From NCBI GenBank assembly GCA_014885115.2, contig WKLE02001447.1:4577-41302 (forward strand): a stretch of 36,726 bases of DNA, written 5' to 3'. The notes under the pieces are model-generated. The model saw nothing but the letters and a program-made list of their open reading frames with translations, was not told the DNA's origin and did not search any database. The DNA is from Asterionellopsis glacialis (taxonomy: Eukaryota; Bacillariophyta; Plagiogrammaphyceae; Rhaphoneidales; Asterionellopsidaceae). Shown one piece after another: positions 9,515 through 22,780 of the stretch. The translations under genes and the position numbers were made by a program. Every line of letters starts with the position of its first letter. Positions within the stretch are counted from its first letter, which is position 1.

Positions 9515-11458
9515 ATGAGCCATAAGGCACCTTACAATCACGAGGAAGGCCTTCACAGCGACGAGGAACTCGAACTAGTACACGTAGACGAAGACGACGA
9601 AGACTACGACGAAGAAGACTACGAAGAAGAAGACAACGAAGACGTGAGCATTGCTGTACCATTATCGAAAAGTGTAACGTTAACAAGGACACGTGACGAG
9701 GTGAATAAAACTGAACCATTGCGAAAAAGTGTAAAGTTAACAAGGACGCGTGCAGAACTTGATCCGCCAACAAGCTCTAGTAATAAGCAGAACAGTATTG
9801 AAAGTCCAAAGACTAATCCTGCCATGTCTCAACGACAGGAATCTGCACCGCTCACCGTCATGAAGGGTTCAGGTTCGTTACCAACAACACAGGAAATGAA
9901 CCATTCGTATGAGCGTGAATGGATTTCAGAACCCGAATATCGATACAGTCGTAAACGCAAACAACTCATGCTGAGTTGTTTGATTAATGTATTTATGATT
10001 ATTATTGTCATTATATTGGCAACTGTCTTTGTCTCCCGCCGAGGTTCAACTGCTGCTTCATCTTCCCAGGTAGCCACAGACAACAATGTCCCTACTACGC
10101 CACCTGTGCCTAAACCAACCTTCAAACCCATCAAAGAACGTCCAGAAGATCCAGATGGACATCCCGTGGCACCACCTAATATGATTGTGGATCGACCAAC
10201 AAACTTTGATCCTGATGCAGAATATGAGGATCCACCTCCACCACCACCGCCCACAAATCCTCAACCAACACCTAAACCACCTACATTACCACCACCGACA
10301 GCACCACCACCGACAGCACCACCACCGACAGCACCACCACCCACACAAGCAGTCATTGTTGTACCTGAAACACCTCCTACGCTCGAGCCAACTATAACTG
10401 TGACGTTACCACCACATGTACCTGCACCTGTTCCATTAGCTTCCGAGGGATATGTGTTGGCCTTTGAAGAAGTACATAAAACATCCAAATGGGTGTTAGA
10501 AAATGGTTCCATTTTAGCTACATTTGGACCACAAATCAAGACTGTAGGGATTGCACAAGAAGACAAAGATACGTACGATTGTGAATCGAATCCTACCTTG
10601 GAATCATGTTATGAATTTCATCGTGGGTTGGATTTACATGCAGATTCAGGTTCTACGATTTATTCTGCCTACGAGGGTAAAGTTGTTGCCATTCTAGATA
10701 CACCCAATGAAGAAGGTCTTGTATTGGAACATATCTTTCCTGAAGAAGTAATTTTTCACATTGATAAACCAGGCACAACAACCTGGTACACATTATACTT
10801 TCATGCTGCCAATTGGAATGTTCAACTAGATGATATTGTAGCGGCTGGTACTCCCCTGGCTGTCATGGATGGAGAACACTTACATTATGAAGTACGAATT
10901 GGTACACCTTGTGATTTGCAAGATAGTATTGAAAACCCGGCTACATCATGTAATACCCTTGGTTTTGACCCACATGTTCATCCTCTCATGTCATTGCCTG
11001 ATTCTGGTGTAGGACAACATTCCATTGCCTTGGAAATTTTACAAGAGTTGGATACTGATGCATCGGGTGATGGGATTGTTCGTGTTAGTACACCAGCCAC
11101 CAATCCTAATATGAATAAGTTTACCATTGCCATTATTAATGTCCAGACTGGTGCGACACGTGCATCCTTCAAAATTGATATCAATCGTCGTATTGGGTTT
11201 GATGCAACGTCATTAGATGCCTTGGATACTATCGATCGATCAAATCCGTTCTTACAACCTTTACCCTTTGATGCCACGCAAGATGCTGCATGGCAAATTG
11301 ATATCATTATACCTGGACATTGGATATGCCCCAAGTCAGCAGAAGAAGAAATTGTTCTTACGGCTGAAGATGTATGGGGACGATTTAAATTTGTAGCCTT
11401 TGGATTAGGTTCTGAATATGGAGCTAACAATGATTGTCCTATAGATCCCAATGCCTAA
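9515..11458 (+). CDS. Membrane-anchored M23-type peptidase-like protein, paralogue with long Pro-rich stalk
   Basis: A single-exon gene for 647 aa. Residues 16-45 are strongly acidic. Two copies of a motif (SKSVTLTRTRDE at 51-62 and RKSVKLTRTRAE at 70-81) follow. A juxtamembrane motif WISEPEYRYSRKRK matches WIDETEYRYERARK of the minus-strand paralogue. One membrane segment lies at about 151-173. Residues 180-310 form a Pro/Thr stalk with three perfect PPPTA repeats. The M23 domain spans about 330-490: FHRGLD (H369, D373), LYFHA, and HLHYE (H455, H457) supply the expected zinc and catalytic positions. A beta-rich C-terminal domain ends at DPNA. The stalk looks like those of surface proteins that hold a domain away from the membrane. 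The first ATG begins the acidic tail and is preferred. Substrate and function in a eukaryote are unknown. A decayed second copy of its 3' end lies at about 13190-13330. Confidence 0.93.
   Translation: MSHKAPYNHEEGLHSDEELELVHVDEDDEDYDEEDYEEEDNEDVSIAVPLSKSVTLTRTRDEVNKTEPLRKSVKLTRTRAELDPPTSSSNKQNSIESPKTNPAMSQRQESAPLTVMKGSGSLPTTQEMNHSYEREWISEPEYRYSRKRKQLMLSCLINVFMIIIVIILATVFVSRRGSTAASSSQVATDNNVPTTPPVPKPTFKPIKERPEDPDGHPVAPPNMIVDRPTNFDPDAEYEDPPPPPPPTNPQPTPKPPTLPPPTAPPPTAPPPTAPPPTQAVIVVPETPPTLEPTITVTLPPHVPAPVPLASEGYVLAFEEVHKTSKWVLENGSILATFGPQIKTVGIAQEDKDTYDCESNPTLESCYEFHRGLDLHADSGSTIYSAYEGKVVAILDTPNEEGLVLEHIFPEEVIFHIDKPGTTTWYTLYFHAANWNVQLDDIVAAGTPLAVMDGEHLHYEVRIGTPCDLQDSIENPATSCNTLGFDPHVHPLMSLPDSGVGQHSIALEILQELDTDASGDGIVRVSTPATNPNMNKFTIAIINVQTGATRASFKIDINRRIGFDATSLDALDTIDRSNPFLQPLPFDATQDAAWQIDIIIPGHWICPKSAEEEIVLTAEDVWGRFKFVAFGLGSEYGANNDCPIDPNA
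10289..10333 (+). repeat. Three perfect 15-bp coding repeats (PPPTA units)
   Basis: The 15-bp unit CCACCACCGACAGCA occurs three times in frame, with a partial fourth, inside the stalk of the M23-like protein. Such perfect units are prone to length change and may differ between alleles. Confidence 0.9.
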
Positions 11459-12045
11459 AAGCACATACACAGACAGTGTGCTTAATCCATAATGTACTAT
11501 GAAAGACATTATGTGCAAAGGCAGGGAGAACAAAGAGGGAAAGTTAACAAGATGATGAATAGAAAAAAAAGAGGAAACAAGAATAGCATCAGAAGAAGGG
11601 GAAAGCAGAAATCAAAAAGAAAATAAAAAATCATAACTATCTCTGATGCACATTATTTTATTTCACTATAAAAAGTGAAAATAACACACATTCACAAGTT
11701 AAAAAGCTTAGGAGAACATTTACATAAACACAAAATTTAAAAAGTTACATTAAAAAATATATGTTTTATAAGAAAAGACCCATTTTTTTTTGGGGGGGGT
11801 GGCATGGAAGTAATGGAGACATCATTATTTATACTCAATTAGTTTTATAGTATGATCCAAAATTTAGTATGAATTAGTTAATATCCTGCCATGGTATTGC
11901 AATCTTTCTTTGAATATCAGCATTGTCCCAAGATGAAAGGGGTCACCACCATTTCATCATGTTCCAACTTAATCTGACATTTACAAAATCCTTTATTGCT
12001 AATCCTTGCAGAAGTCAAATGTCCATGTGTCTTGACCTCTAGGAC
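11329..12045 (+). repeat. Duplicated block, copy A (M23 gene end plus 3' flank)
   Basis: Segments 11329-11460 and about 11801-12045 match 13190-13330 and 13331-13575 in the same order and orientation. Shared words include TTCTTACGGCTGAAGATGTA, GGAAGTAATGGAGAC, CTGCCATGGTATT, CAACTTAATCTGACA and ACCTCTAGGAC. About 340 nt (11461-11800) are present only in copy A, from an insertion in A or a deletion in B. Confidence 0.85.
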
Positions 12046-13189
12046 TCATGTCCATTGCCAGAGCCTTTTTATGGGTCTTCTATGCTGTCTACTTTTCAGA
12101 AAGCTTCCTGGTTTCTACTAATCATAAATGTTCCTCAGACCAGCATTGTGTAATTTTCCTTTCATTGCAGAAGTGATCATTCTTGTAACTTGTATTGTGC
12201 ATGGTTCCAATTGGCTGCCATCCTCTAATTCTTTCTCCCCCATTTGAAGTTCTTGGGTTGAATTTGACTAGAATAGATTTAGTATATTTCCTGCATAGCG
12301 AAGAAGTTAAATTCTTTTTACTATAATCCATTCTTGAATAGATTCAACACTATCTTTGGATGCCTTTTTCCTGTCTCCAATAAAACCACCAGAATTCTGG
12401 CCTCTGATCCAAACTGTTCCTTCTTGTTTCAGGTGTAATATATCTCAAAACTGTTCAGTAATTGATGTAGTAATTCTGTTGCCTGAAGTTTGTGATTTTT
12501 GTTACCTTTTCTTGATGATGATGATTATGATAGAGTTTGTTTTTTTACCTTTGTTTTTTGCCACTTGAGATGCATTTGTAGTGCCAGATGCATCTTTATT
12601 TTCCTCATTATTTCTAGTATCCTCAGTACTACTATTTGTTATTATTGTACTGGAATTATTAGCTCCTTTAGGTTTGGCAGTAGATACAATTTTATTTTGT
12701 GAGTTTATTGTTATTACTTGATTGACAAGCTTCCAGTTAGATTATTAACCTGGTTCTCCATAAAGGACCACCAGGATCTAATGATCCCATGATCAGATTA
12801 ACTTCATGTTAAGCTAATACTTGAAGCAACTGAATTACTCTTCTGTGATCTATTGCACTTCTTGTTTTTGTTTTCTTTCTTTTTTTCTGTGCATTTTTTG
12901 TCAAAGTCTAAGAAAGAATGAGAATCACCTTTCTAGATTTTTTATTCCTTTGGACATACCAGATAGAGTTGATACCTCTATTTCTGATGCATCAGGAATT
13001 TGATATTCCAGACAGGTCTATATCATTGTCTGCTGCTGTTATACAGATTGTTGTTTATTTTTGTAGTTTGTTGAAGTAGTTCTTTTTGTTACACTGATAG
13101 ATCCCATTGCATATATCTCAGAAGCAATAGTGATTATATTGCACAATGTTAGGTTATTGTTTGCTTGCTGTTTGTCAATGCTATGAAAG

Positions 13190-13330
13190 TCCCCAAGTCA
13201 TAAGAAGAAGAAACTGTTCTTACGGCTGAAGATGTATGGGAATGATTTAAATATGCAGCCTTTGGACTTTGGATATGGTTCCAAATATGCAGTTAACAAT
13301 GATTGTTGTTCAGAACCCAATACACAAAAT
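13190..13330 (+). pseudogene. Decayed duplicate of the 3' end of the M23-like gene
   Basis: The segment matches the last about 130 nt of the intact gene (11329-11460) with substitutions and small indels. The frame is broken: the codons for EDVWGR read as GAA GAT GTA TGG GAA TGA, which gives a stop. Nothing of the peptidase domain is present, so it cannot make a functional product. Homology continues into the 3' flank to about 13575, so the copy arose from genomic DNA and not by retroposition of a processed transcript. Confidence 0.85.
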
Positions 13331-14087
13331 CACGGAAGTAATGGAGACAACATTCTTCATGCTAAATTATTTCTATAGAAGATCCAGAACATCTAGTATG
13401 AATTAATTATTATCTTGCTGCCATGGTATTCCAATCTTTCTTTTAATATCAGCAATGTGCAGGATAAGAGGTATCACCACCATTCCATTATCTTCCAACT
13501 TAATCTGACAATCACAATGCCCTTCATAATTAATTCTTGTGGGATTAAGACCCCAACGTCTCAACCTCTAGGACCGACACTAGACTACTAGGCAAGTTCT
13601 TGTATATGAGTGCTGTAATTTAAAAGAAAGACTTTGTAATTCATCATGTAGGACAATGGCAAGACCACCCCAGAGGATGGATATAGAGGAATACCTTGCC
13701 TAGTTTTGAACAACTAATGCCTGAAGGAACCATTTTGTACCACTTCAACTTCAGTAGACCATTGTATAAAACATACACAAGAAAAAGTGTTGAAAAAGGT
13801 TTGTACTGTACATGATTTGGGTGCAGAATACATTCTACATAGTAAATATTTTGAACCAAAAAGACGAAATTTCATGAAAATGTTTACCGATTCTTTCGTT
13901 TGGAGTTCCGTGCATCAGTTAGTTTGGGTAACCTGATGTTATGAACTTTCAGATTGCCTTTTCATGTAGGCGCTACAAACATTTTTTTCTGAGAGAAAAG
14001 GATTTGTCAAAGTGAAGAAAACAGATTGTTGAAAAATAGTTTTGATTGGTACTGGTATTCCTTAAGAGGACCTTTAGTTCTACCAAG

Positions 14088-14136
14088 TACCTGGTACCTT
14101 GTACCTGTGGCCTTGTACTCAGAAGAGTACCTGGTA
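14088..14136. promoter_or_regulatory. Pair of TACCTGGTA palindromes in a GTAC-rich cluster
   Basis: Exact sites lie at 14088-14096 and 14128-14136, 40 bp apart, surrounded by near matches (TACCAAGTAC, TACCTTGTAC). A third exact site is at 14421-14429. The cluster is about 0.7-1 kb before the gene at 15101. The 40-bp spacing is close to four helical turns, which would suit two proteins bound on one face; this is speculative. Confidence 0.35.
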
Positions 14137-15100
14137 CAGTACATCCCTAAATCAACCCTCAGGCTGACCAAGTCTACTTAACAATTGTTGCATGACAGAA
14201 TCAATACCATAAGTCACATTAGTAATTATTGTATATCTCATTGGTAATACCAGTAGTGCCTTTACTGAAATGACATGCATTAAGTAGAGAGAAGATAATA
14301 TATTATATAAATTTAAGATATCAATACTCTGATTAAAAGAGAAAAAAATCAAGAATACCGTAGTACAGGTACTTTACCCTGTCTACTTGCATGTAGTGAA
14401 AGGATGGCTAATGAATGAAGTACCAGGTACTCCCTATGACATCTACGTGAAAGGTCATTTTAATGACTCAACCTTCCATTTATTCACGTGTAAAAATTTT
14501 TACTTAAATCGTAAATACACCAAAAATACGCATCATCGTGGTGCCAGATTGGTTCATGGGACCAATCATGACTGCATTTGAACGACTACGGGACCAACAA
14601 TGACTAGCATGCATTGACATTTAGTTTTTCATTATGTAATTTTTTGTGCTAAAAAAATAAACTCTTTGTCCTGTTGCTTAAGAAGTGATTTCTTAAGGAA
14701 TTCAAAGTTAAATCTAACATTTTGTACAGCAACAATACCCCTTTTAACTGTCTTCGTTTAAGACGAGTCTTGAGATATAGATCATTGTGAAACAGGGAGG
14801 TTCATATTTTCGTATAGTCACTGATTTTATCTTCCACATTGCTCAATAGGACCCATCCCTTGTGTTCCTGCGGTATCATTAGCATGAAGATCCATAGGTA
14901 TATAGGACCTACACCGGTGTGCTTTTGCCCCTTCCTTTTCTGCGCTCTCTGGCATTCTCTCTGCATCAACTTGCGATGCAAAAGACCCAAGTCATCACGG
15001 ACATAAAAAGCAATTCCATCCTGTTGTAGCAAGTTCACACAAAATTCCATTACTGCCTTTTGTTTTAAGTTCTTTACACAGTAGAAAGTAACAGTTCACC

Positions 15101-16679
15101 ATGGTAAGACTTGCAGTGAATGCGAAGCTTGCCTTAGCAACGGTCGCTCTTGTCTGCCTCTATGGAGCTGAGGAGTTCGGCAACTTTGAATCGTTTGTTG
15201 GGTTGAGGAAATCGATGACTGTACAACGCGAAACGAGAAGTAAATCATCAAAGCGTATCCGTAGGAAAATGTCCATTAACAAGGGTAACGGAGAATGCGA
15301 GTGGACCATGGGTCTACCTGCTGACCAAAACGCGGACCTCTATACAACAATGTTTGTTGGTTATCCTGGGTCGGGCAAAAGGACTGCCTTCCTCCAAGCA
15401 GAAGGATTGACTGGACTTACGACTGGTGATGATTTCGACTTGTCGCCTGAAAACGTTGCAACCAAGTTTGCCTTTTTGAAGTCATCTTATCCTCAGCACG
15501 AAGGTATCTGGGCATTAGGTGGTGCAGACATTGATCAAACCATTATGATTGTCCGGAATCCTCGATGGGCTATTCCATCCTATCACCACATCCTTTACGA
15601 AATCAACTACGCAAAGACATGGCAAGAAGCTTACTACTACCTTGATAATGTCTACACTACAAGATCTCCCATGAAGGAATGGGAACTGTGGCGCACGTGA
15701 GTTTCATCGTCACCGCGAATTCTATTTAGTTTGTTTTTGTCGAACAGCAACTTTTTCTTATATTGAAATTCCCATTTTGTATGGCAATTTGTAACTTATT
15801 CTTCTTTCATTCCTCTCAGAATTCGAGCACCCTCCGAAATTCACGTGAGTAAATACCTACAGTGGCTCCTGCCTTTGTTATACTGCATGATTGTATTGGC
15901 ATATTTCATTCCTTTTACTTATTCTTACATTACTTCTGTACTGTTTACTCATGATATTTATCCTCTTCGAAATTTTCAAGTGGTGGGGTTGGATGGTTGA
16001 TTTTTGGATGGAGGGTGGATTGCTCAGAAACATCTGGACACATGAATTGGCAACGCCTGAACACTTCTCAAAATTATTAAAGCCTACTATATATACCTAC
16101 GAATATTTGATGGAGGATCACGAAAATGATCCCACCACAGAAAAGACAATTGATTACAATTGCTTGCAATACATGAACGATCAGTGTGCACCAACAACTG
16201 TAATTCAGTTTGAGAAGCTGATGGATCCTGTGACAGGCCCTAATGAGACAAACAAAATTGCAGATGCTCTTGTAGGAAAGATTGGTTATGATGTCATTGA
16301 AGAAGAAGCAAGACCATGTGTTTGGAAGGAGCTCATCATAAATCGCAAGGGACTTCCAAACCTTGTCGATAGAGATGGTCATGGACCCCCCAAGGAAGCT
16401 TTCAAGTTTACGTATGAACAAATGGAGTTATTGATTGAACAGCTTGAGCGAGTCAGAGATAAATATAGTGTTGGTCAATGGGTTGGTGATCCAAGGGCTG
16501 AGGTCCTGGTGGACAGTTGTAATCAATACATTGCAGAAAACAAGGCGGAATTAGCAACCATGGTAGAACCCGCGGTTAAAGTTGACCCCATGTACGAGGC
16601 TCTCAACATTGATTTCAACTCCTCAGAGTGGGCGGGAATATACGTTGGTCAGACAGGAGACAATGTTGTCCAAGCTTAG
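15101..16679 (+). CDS. Sulfotransferase-like P-loop protein, three exons including a 25-nt microexon
   Basis: Exons are 15101-15696, 15820-15844 and 15981-16679; introns are 123 and 136 nt with GTGAGT donors and CTCAG or TCAAG acceptors. The product is 439 aa. Residues about 8-23 are a signal anchor, followed by a basic stretch, which suits a type II Golgi protein. VGYPGSGKR (86-94) resembles the 5'-phosphosulfate loop of sulfotransferases. IMIVRNPRWAIPSYHH (148-163) resembles the 3'-phosphate loop, where an Arg and Ser bind PAPS. The microexon encodes IRAPSEIH and leads into WWGWMVDFWMEGG at the start of exon 3. The latter half has Cys residues that could pair. The likely role is transfer of sulfate from PAPS to a glycan or protein. 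The P-loop also resembles a Walker A (GSGKRT), so a kinase-like P-loop protein is the alternative. The splice model keeps frame throughout. Confidence 0.75.
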
Positions 16680-17029
16680 CTTTTTATCAGTAGTTGCATG
16701 CGATAAATCCCAAATTAGTTACATTGTTATAAACAATACGATTATTTTGTACTTATTCATGATTCAAAAATTGTCTACCGACAAGGAAACGTGGTTCTTA
16801 AAAGTTGATAACTGTTCTGGCTAGAAGTACAGTTGCTTTTGAAATTCACATCCTAACTTGCTAAGACAAAGCTGCTTTGTTATACAATGGCAACAACTTG
16901 AAACAGGAAAACCTGGGAGAACAATATCGGAGCGACCTAATAAAAACACCTTTGTTGCATTCGTTTCTAGTTTAAATATCACCTAATACTACTTTTCTCT
17001 TACTCCCAAAGGCGTACTGCATCAAGGAC
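16680..17029. other. Convergent 3' flanks
   Basis: A 350-nt AT-rich gap lies between the ends of the sulfotransferase-like gene (plus) and gamma-glutamyltransferase (minus). No further gene is seen. It probably holds both 3' UTRs and polyadenylation signals. Confidence 0.5.
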
Positions 17030-20763
<3,734 letters not shown>

Positions 20764-21915
20764 ATGTTGAGCAGTAGCCGCGTATTTCTTGCACCGAAAG
20801 GAATTGCTTCGCATTTTAGTCGAGTGGCATCCTCTCGACCATATTTGTTGTCATCCTTTTCGAGGTTCGCTTTTTCGTCATCTTCCAAGGATGAACCTGC
20901 TGCTGTATTCAATAAGGTTGCCTTCTTAGGTGCTGGTAAAATGGCACAAGCAATGATCACTCCCTTAATATCGACAGGTTTGATGCCTGCCGAACGGATA
21001 TCTGCGTTTGATGTGTCATGTACAACATTAAAGCATGTCAAGGAAATGAATGAGGGGATTGTTGTAGCTGAATCTATACCTGATCTAGTCGACGACGCTG
21101 ATTTAATTGTATGTGCCGTGAAACCACAAAACTTGGACTCTACTTTTTATCAAGAATTTACGTCAGGTAATATCCGTTCCGATGCTACATTGTTAAGTAT
21201 TGTTGCTGGTAAACCTATCCAATCGTTTTTGGCTGGCGCTGCACCCAAGCTTACCAAGGTAGCACGCAGTATGCCCAATACACCTGCCCAAATAGGAAAG
21301 GGAGTAACCGTGTGGTCCTGTACCCCAAATGTTACAACGGAAGAACGTGGTCGGATCAAGCAGGTATTAGACTGTTTTGGAAAAACTATCTTTGTCGACG
21401 ATGAAAATTTTATTGATATGTCTACAAGTATATCTGGTTCTGGCCCAGCCTACATCTACATGTTAATGGAGGCTATGATTGATGCCGGTGTACATATGGG
21501 GTTTTCCAGAGATACAGCCCAAACATTGGTTCATCATACATTATTGGGTTCGACATTGTATGCCATGGAATCAGGTGAACATCCGGCGATCTTACGGAAT
21601 AGTGTGACATCCCCTGCGGGAACAACCGCATCAGCCATGTATGAATTAGAAAATGGTAAATTCCGTACCGTCATTAAGGATGCCGTATGGGCTTGTTACC
21701 GTAGAAGTTTAGAAATGGGAGGTCATGACTCCAATGTCGGTCCTGGACGTGTCAGTATGCCACTACCATCCTTTTTACCACCATCACCCTCCGGATCTTC
21801 ACCCTCCTCTATGATGTCAACGACGCATCATCCTATCGAAGCACCGACGGGTGAAATGGAAATTGACGAAAATGGCAGTTCGGACGACCATGATGAAAAA
21901 ATGACAAAAAAGTAA
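20764..21915 (+). CDS. proC: Pyrroline-5-carboxylate reductase, probably mitochondrial
   Basis: A single-exon gene for 383 aa. The last step of proline synthesis reduces pyrroline-5-carboxylate with NAD(P)H. After a Ser/Arg-rich presequence without acidic residues (1-40, typical of mitochondrial import), the Rossmann motif VAFLGAGKMAQAM lies at 52-64. VCAVKPQN, RSMPNTPAQIGKG and SGSGPAYIYMLMEAMIDAG follow in family order. The P5CR signature is seen in LRNSVTSPAGTTASAMYELE. The core ends near residue 330. The last about 55 residues are an unusual tail rich in Ser, Pro and acidic residues (PSPSGSSPSS ... DDHDEKMTKK), not found in typical 270-320 aa enzymes. The ATG at 20764 begins the presequence and is the first in frame. 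Plastid targeting is less likely because no signal peptide precedes it. Confidence 0.95.
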   Translation: MLSSSRVFLAPKGIASHFSRVASSRPYLLSSFSRFAFSSSSKDEPAAVFNKVAFLGAGKMAQAMITPLISTGLMPAERISAFDVSCTTLKHVKEMNEGIVVAESIPDLVDDADLIVCAVKPQNLDSTFYQEFTSGNIRSDATLLSIVAGKPIQSFLAGAAPKLTKVARSMPNTPAQIGKGVTVWSCTPNVTTEERGRIKQVLDCFGKTIFVDDENFIDMSTSISGSGPAYIYMLMEAMIDAGVHMGFSRDTAQTLVHHTLLGSTLYAMESGEHPAILRNSVTSPAGTTASAMYELENGKFRTVIKDAVWACYRRSLEMGGHDSNVGPGRVSMPLPSFLPPSPSGSSPSSMMSTTHHPIEAPTGEMEIDENGSSDDHDEKMTKK

Positions 21916-22384
21916 CCATAATTTGAAGTGGATGTATTCTACTTTTAGCTTTTAGGATTTGATGAACAAAGCGAATGAAATTGCATATATAAATATAACA
22001 GTGCTATCACAACCAGAACAGGAATTGTCACAGGAATAAGTCGAAGCAAGCATCTATTTGATATAAAGAACTAAAATAGAATATTACGTAACATGAAATA
22101 CCAAAGACATGCTCTGCTGGTTCAGAGGAATCTTTCATATTCTTGTTTACTAAATCGTGTCCTCTGGTATGTTGAAATTTGCAAGAACGCTTGCCAATCA
22201 TCGAAGACGGCAAATTGGGGGTACATGACAAAGCCTATGTGCTATCCTTCACGACACATAATGGTTTCACCATTAAGGCATTTGGATGCACAACACATAG
22301 ATGTTGCTGCCAATACAAAATCAATCACCTTTACTGATTGCAACAAACTGATGCATCATTGCAATACAATTCACTGTCAGTTGT

Positions 22385-22502
22385 TTCGGAAATATGTTGA
22401 CGCGAGAATGAGACTTCGTTTCTTGCGTCATGACAGTTAGTACTTCGGAAATATGTTGACGCAAGAATGAGACTTCGTTTCTTGCGTCATGACAGTTAGT
22501 AC
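22385..22502. repeat. 59-bp tandem repeat, each unit with an 11-bp inverted repeat
   Basis: Units 22385-22443 and 22444-22502 differ by a single base in the stem (TGACGCGAGAA against TGACGCAAGAA). In the second unit TGACGCAAGAA pairs perfectly with TTCTTGCGTCA across an 11-nt loop. In the first the difference leaves a G-T pair on one strand. The near identity points to a recent duplication. 59 is not a multiple of three, so it would shift any frame passing through. Confidence 0.9.
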
Positions 22503-22780
22503 AAGTAGCACCGTCCTCGGTGGGTCTCAACGTACAGTTAGGTAGATCAGGGGGACAACGATGGATGAAGGTCTACCTTCCATTGTCAATCATCATAGTA
22601 TACATTTTCAAATAAAATTGCAGTGTACTACAGGGGCTGAGATTTGTCGGAAGTGGAACTTCTTACTGAATGATCAGATTTTTTTATTAAAGGATTAGCA
22701 CAGGGACTACATATACAATCGCAGGTCGCAATAGCAGCGACAATGGCAAAAAAGCCGAGAATAAGTATAACAATAAGTTT
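22444..22780 (-). pseudogene. Candidate exons of a Cys-rich single-pass membrane protein, possibly broken
   Basis: On the minus strand, after an acceptor-like CTAG at 22784-22781, 22780-22667 reads KLIVILILGFFAIVAAIATC then DCICSPCANP, a membrane helix followed by a Cys-rich start, and ends at a good donor (GTAAGA). After 94 nt and a TAG acceptor, 22572 onward reads RCPPDLPNC ... ATCTNCHDARNEV, again Cys-rich. The 59-bp duplication then throws the frame off. If it is removed in thought, the frame continues with further CC and C residues. No start exon was found. It may be a decayed gene, a gene with an unseen first exon, or chance. Confidence 0.3.

Larger units (their letters stand above)
11459..15100. 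other. 3.6-kb gene-poor spacer with decayed duplicated sequence
   Basis: No intact gene is supported. It contains the 3' flank of the M23-like gene, an AT/purine-rich tract (11461-11800), and an old duplicate of the M23 gene end plus flank (13190-13575). A stretch on the minus strand (about 12120-12720) has short coding-like frames without recognisable domains, possibly remnants of an older gene or element. The segment 14040-14440 holds a dense cluster of GTACCWGGTAC-type palindromes. An 8-bp hairpin (CTTAAGAA, 5-nt loop, TTCTTAAG) is at 14677-14697. Confidence 0.55.

Noticed and set aside
9489..9773. Arg/Leu-rich minus-strand frame opposite the acidic start of the M23-like gene
   Set aside because: Complement of GAY/GAR-rich codons; a shadow of the sense gene.
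10185..10397. His-rich plus-strand frame in the Pro-rich stalk
   Set aside because: Out-of-frame reading of CCA-repeat codons.
12120..12720. Coding-like minus-strand pieces that could be retroelement remains
   Set aside because: No integrase, reverse transcriptase or gag motif could be named and no terminal repeats were found, so only described as unexplained spacer.
14802..15050. 82-codon minus-strand frame before the sulfotransferase-like gene
   Set aside because: No family resemblance and it covers the probable promoter and 5' leader of the gene at 15101.
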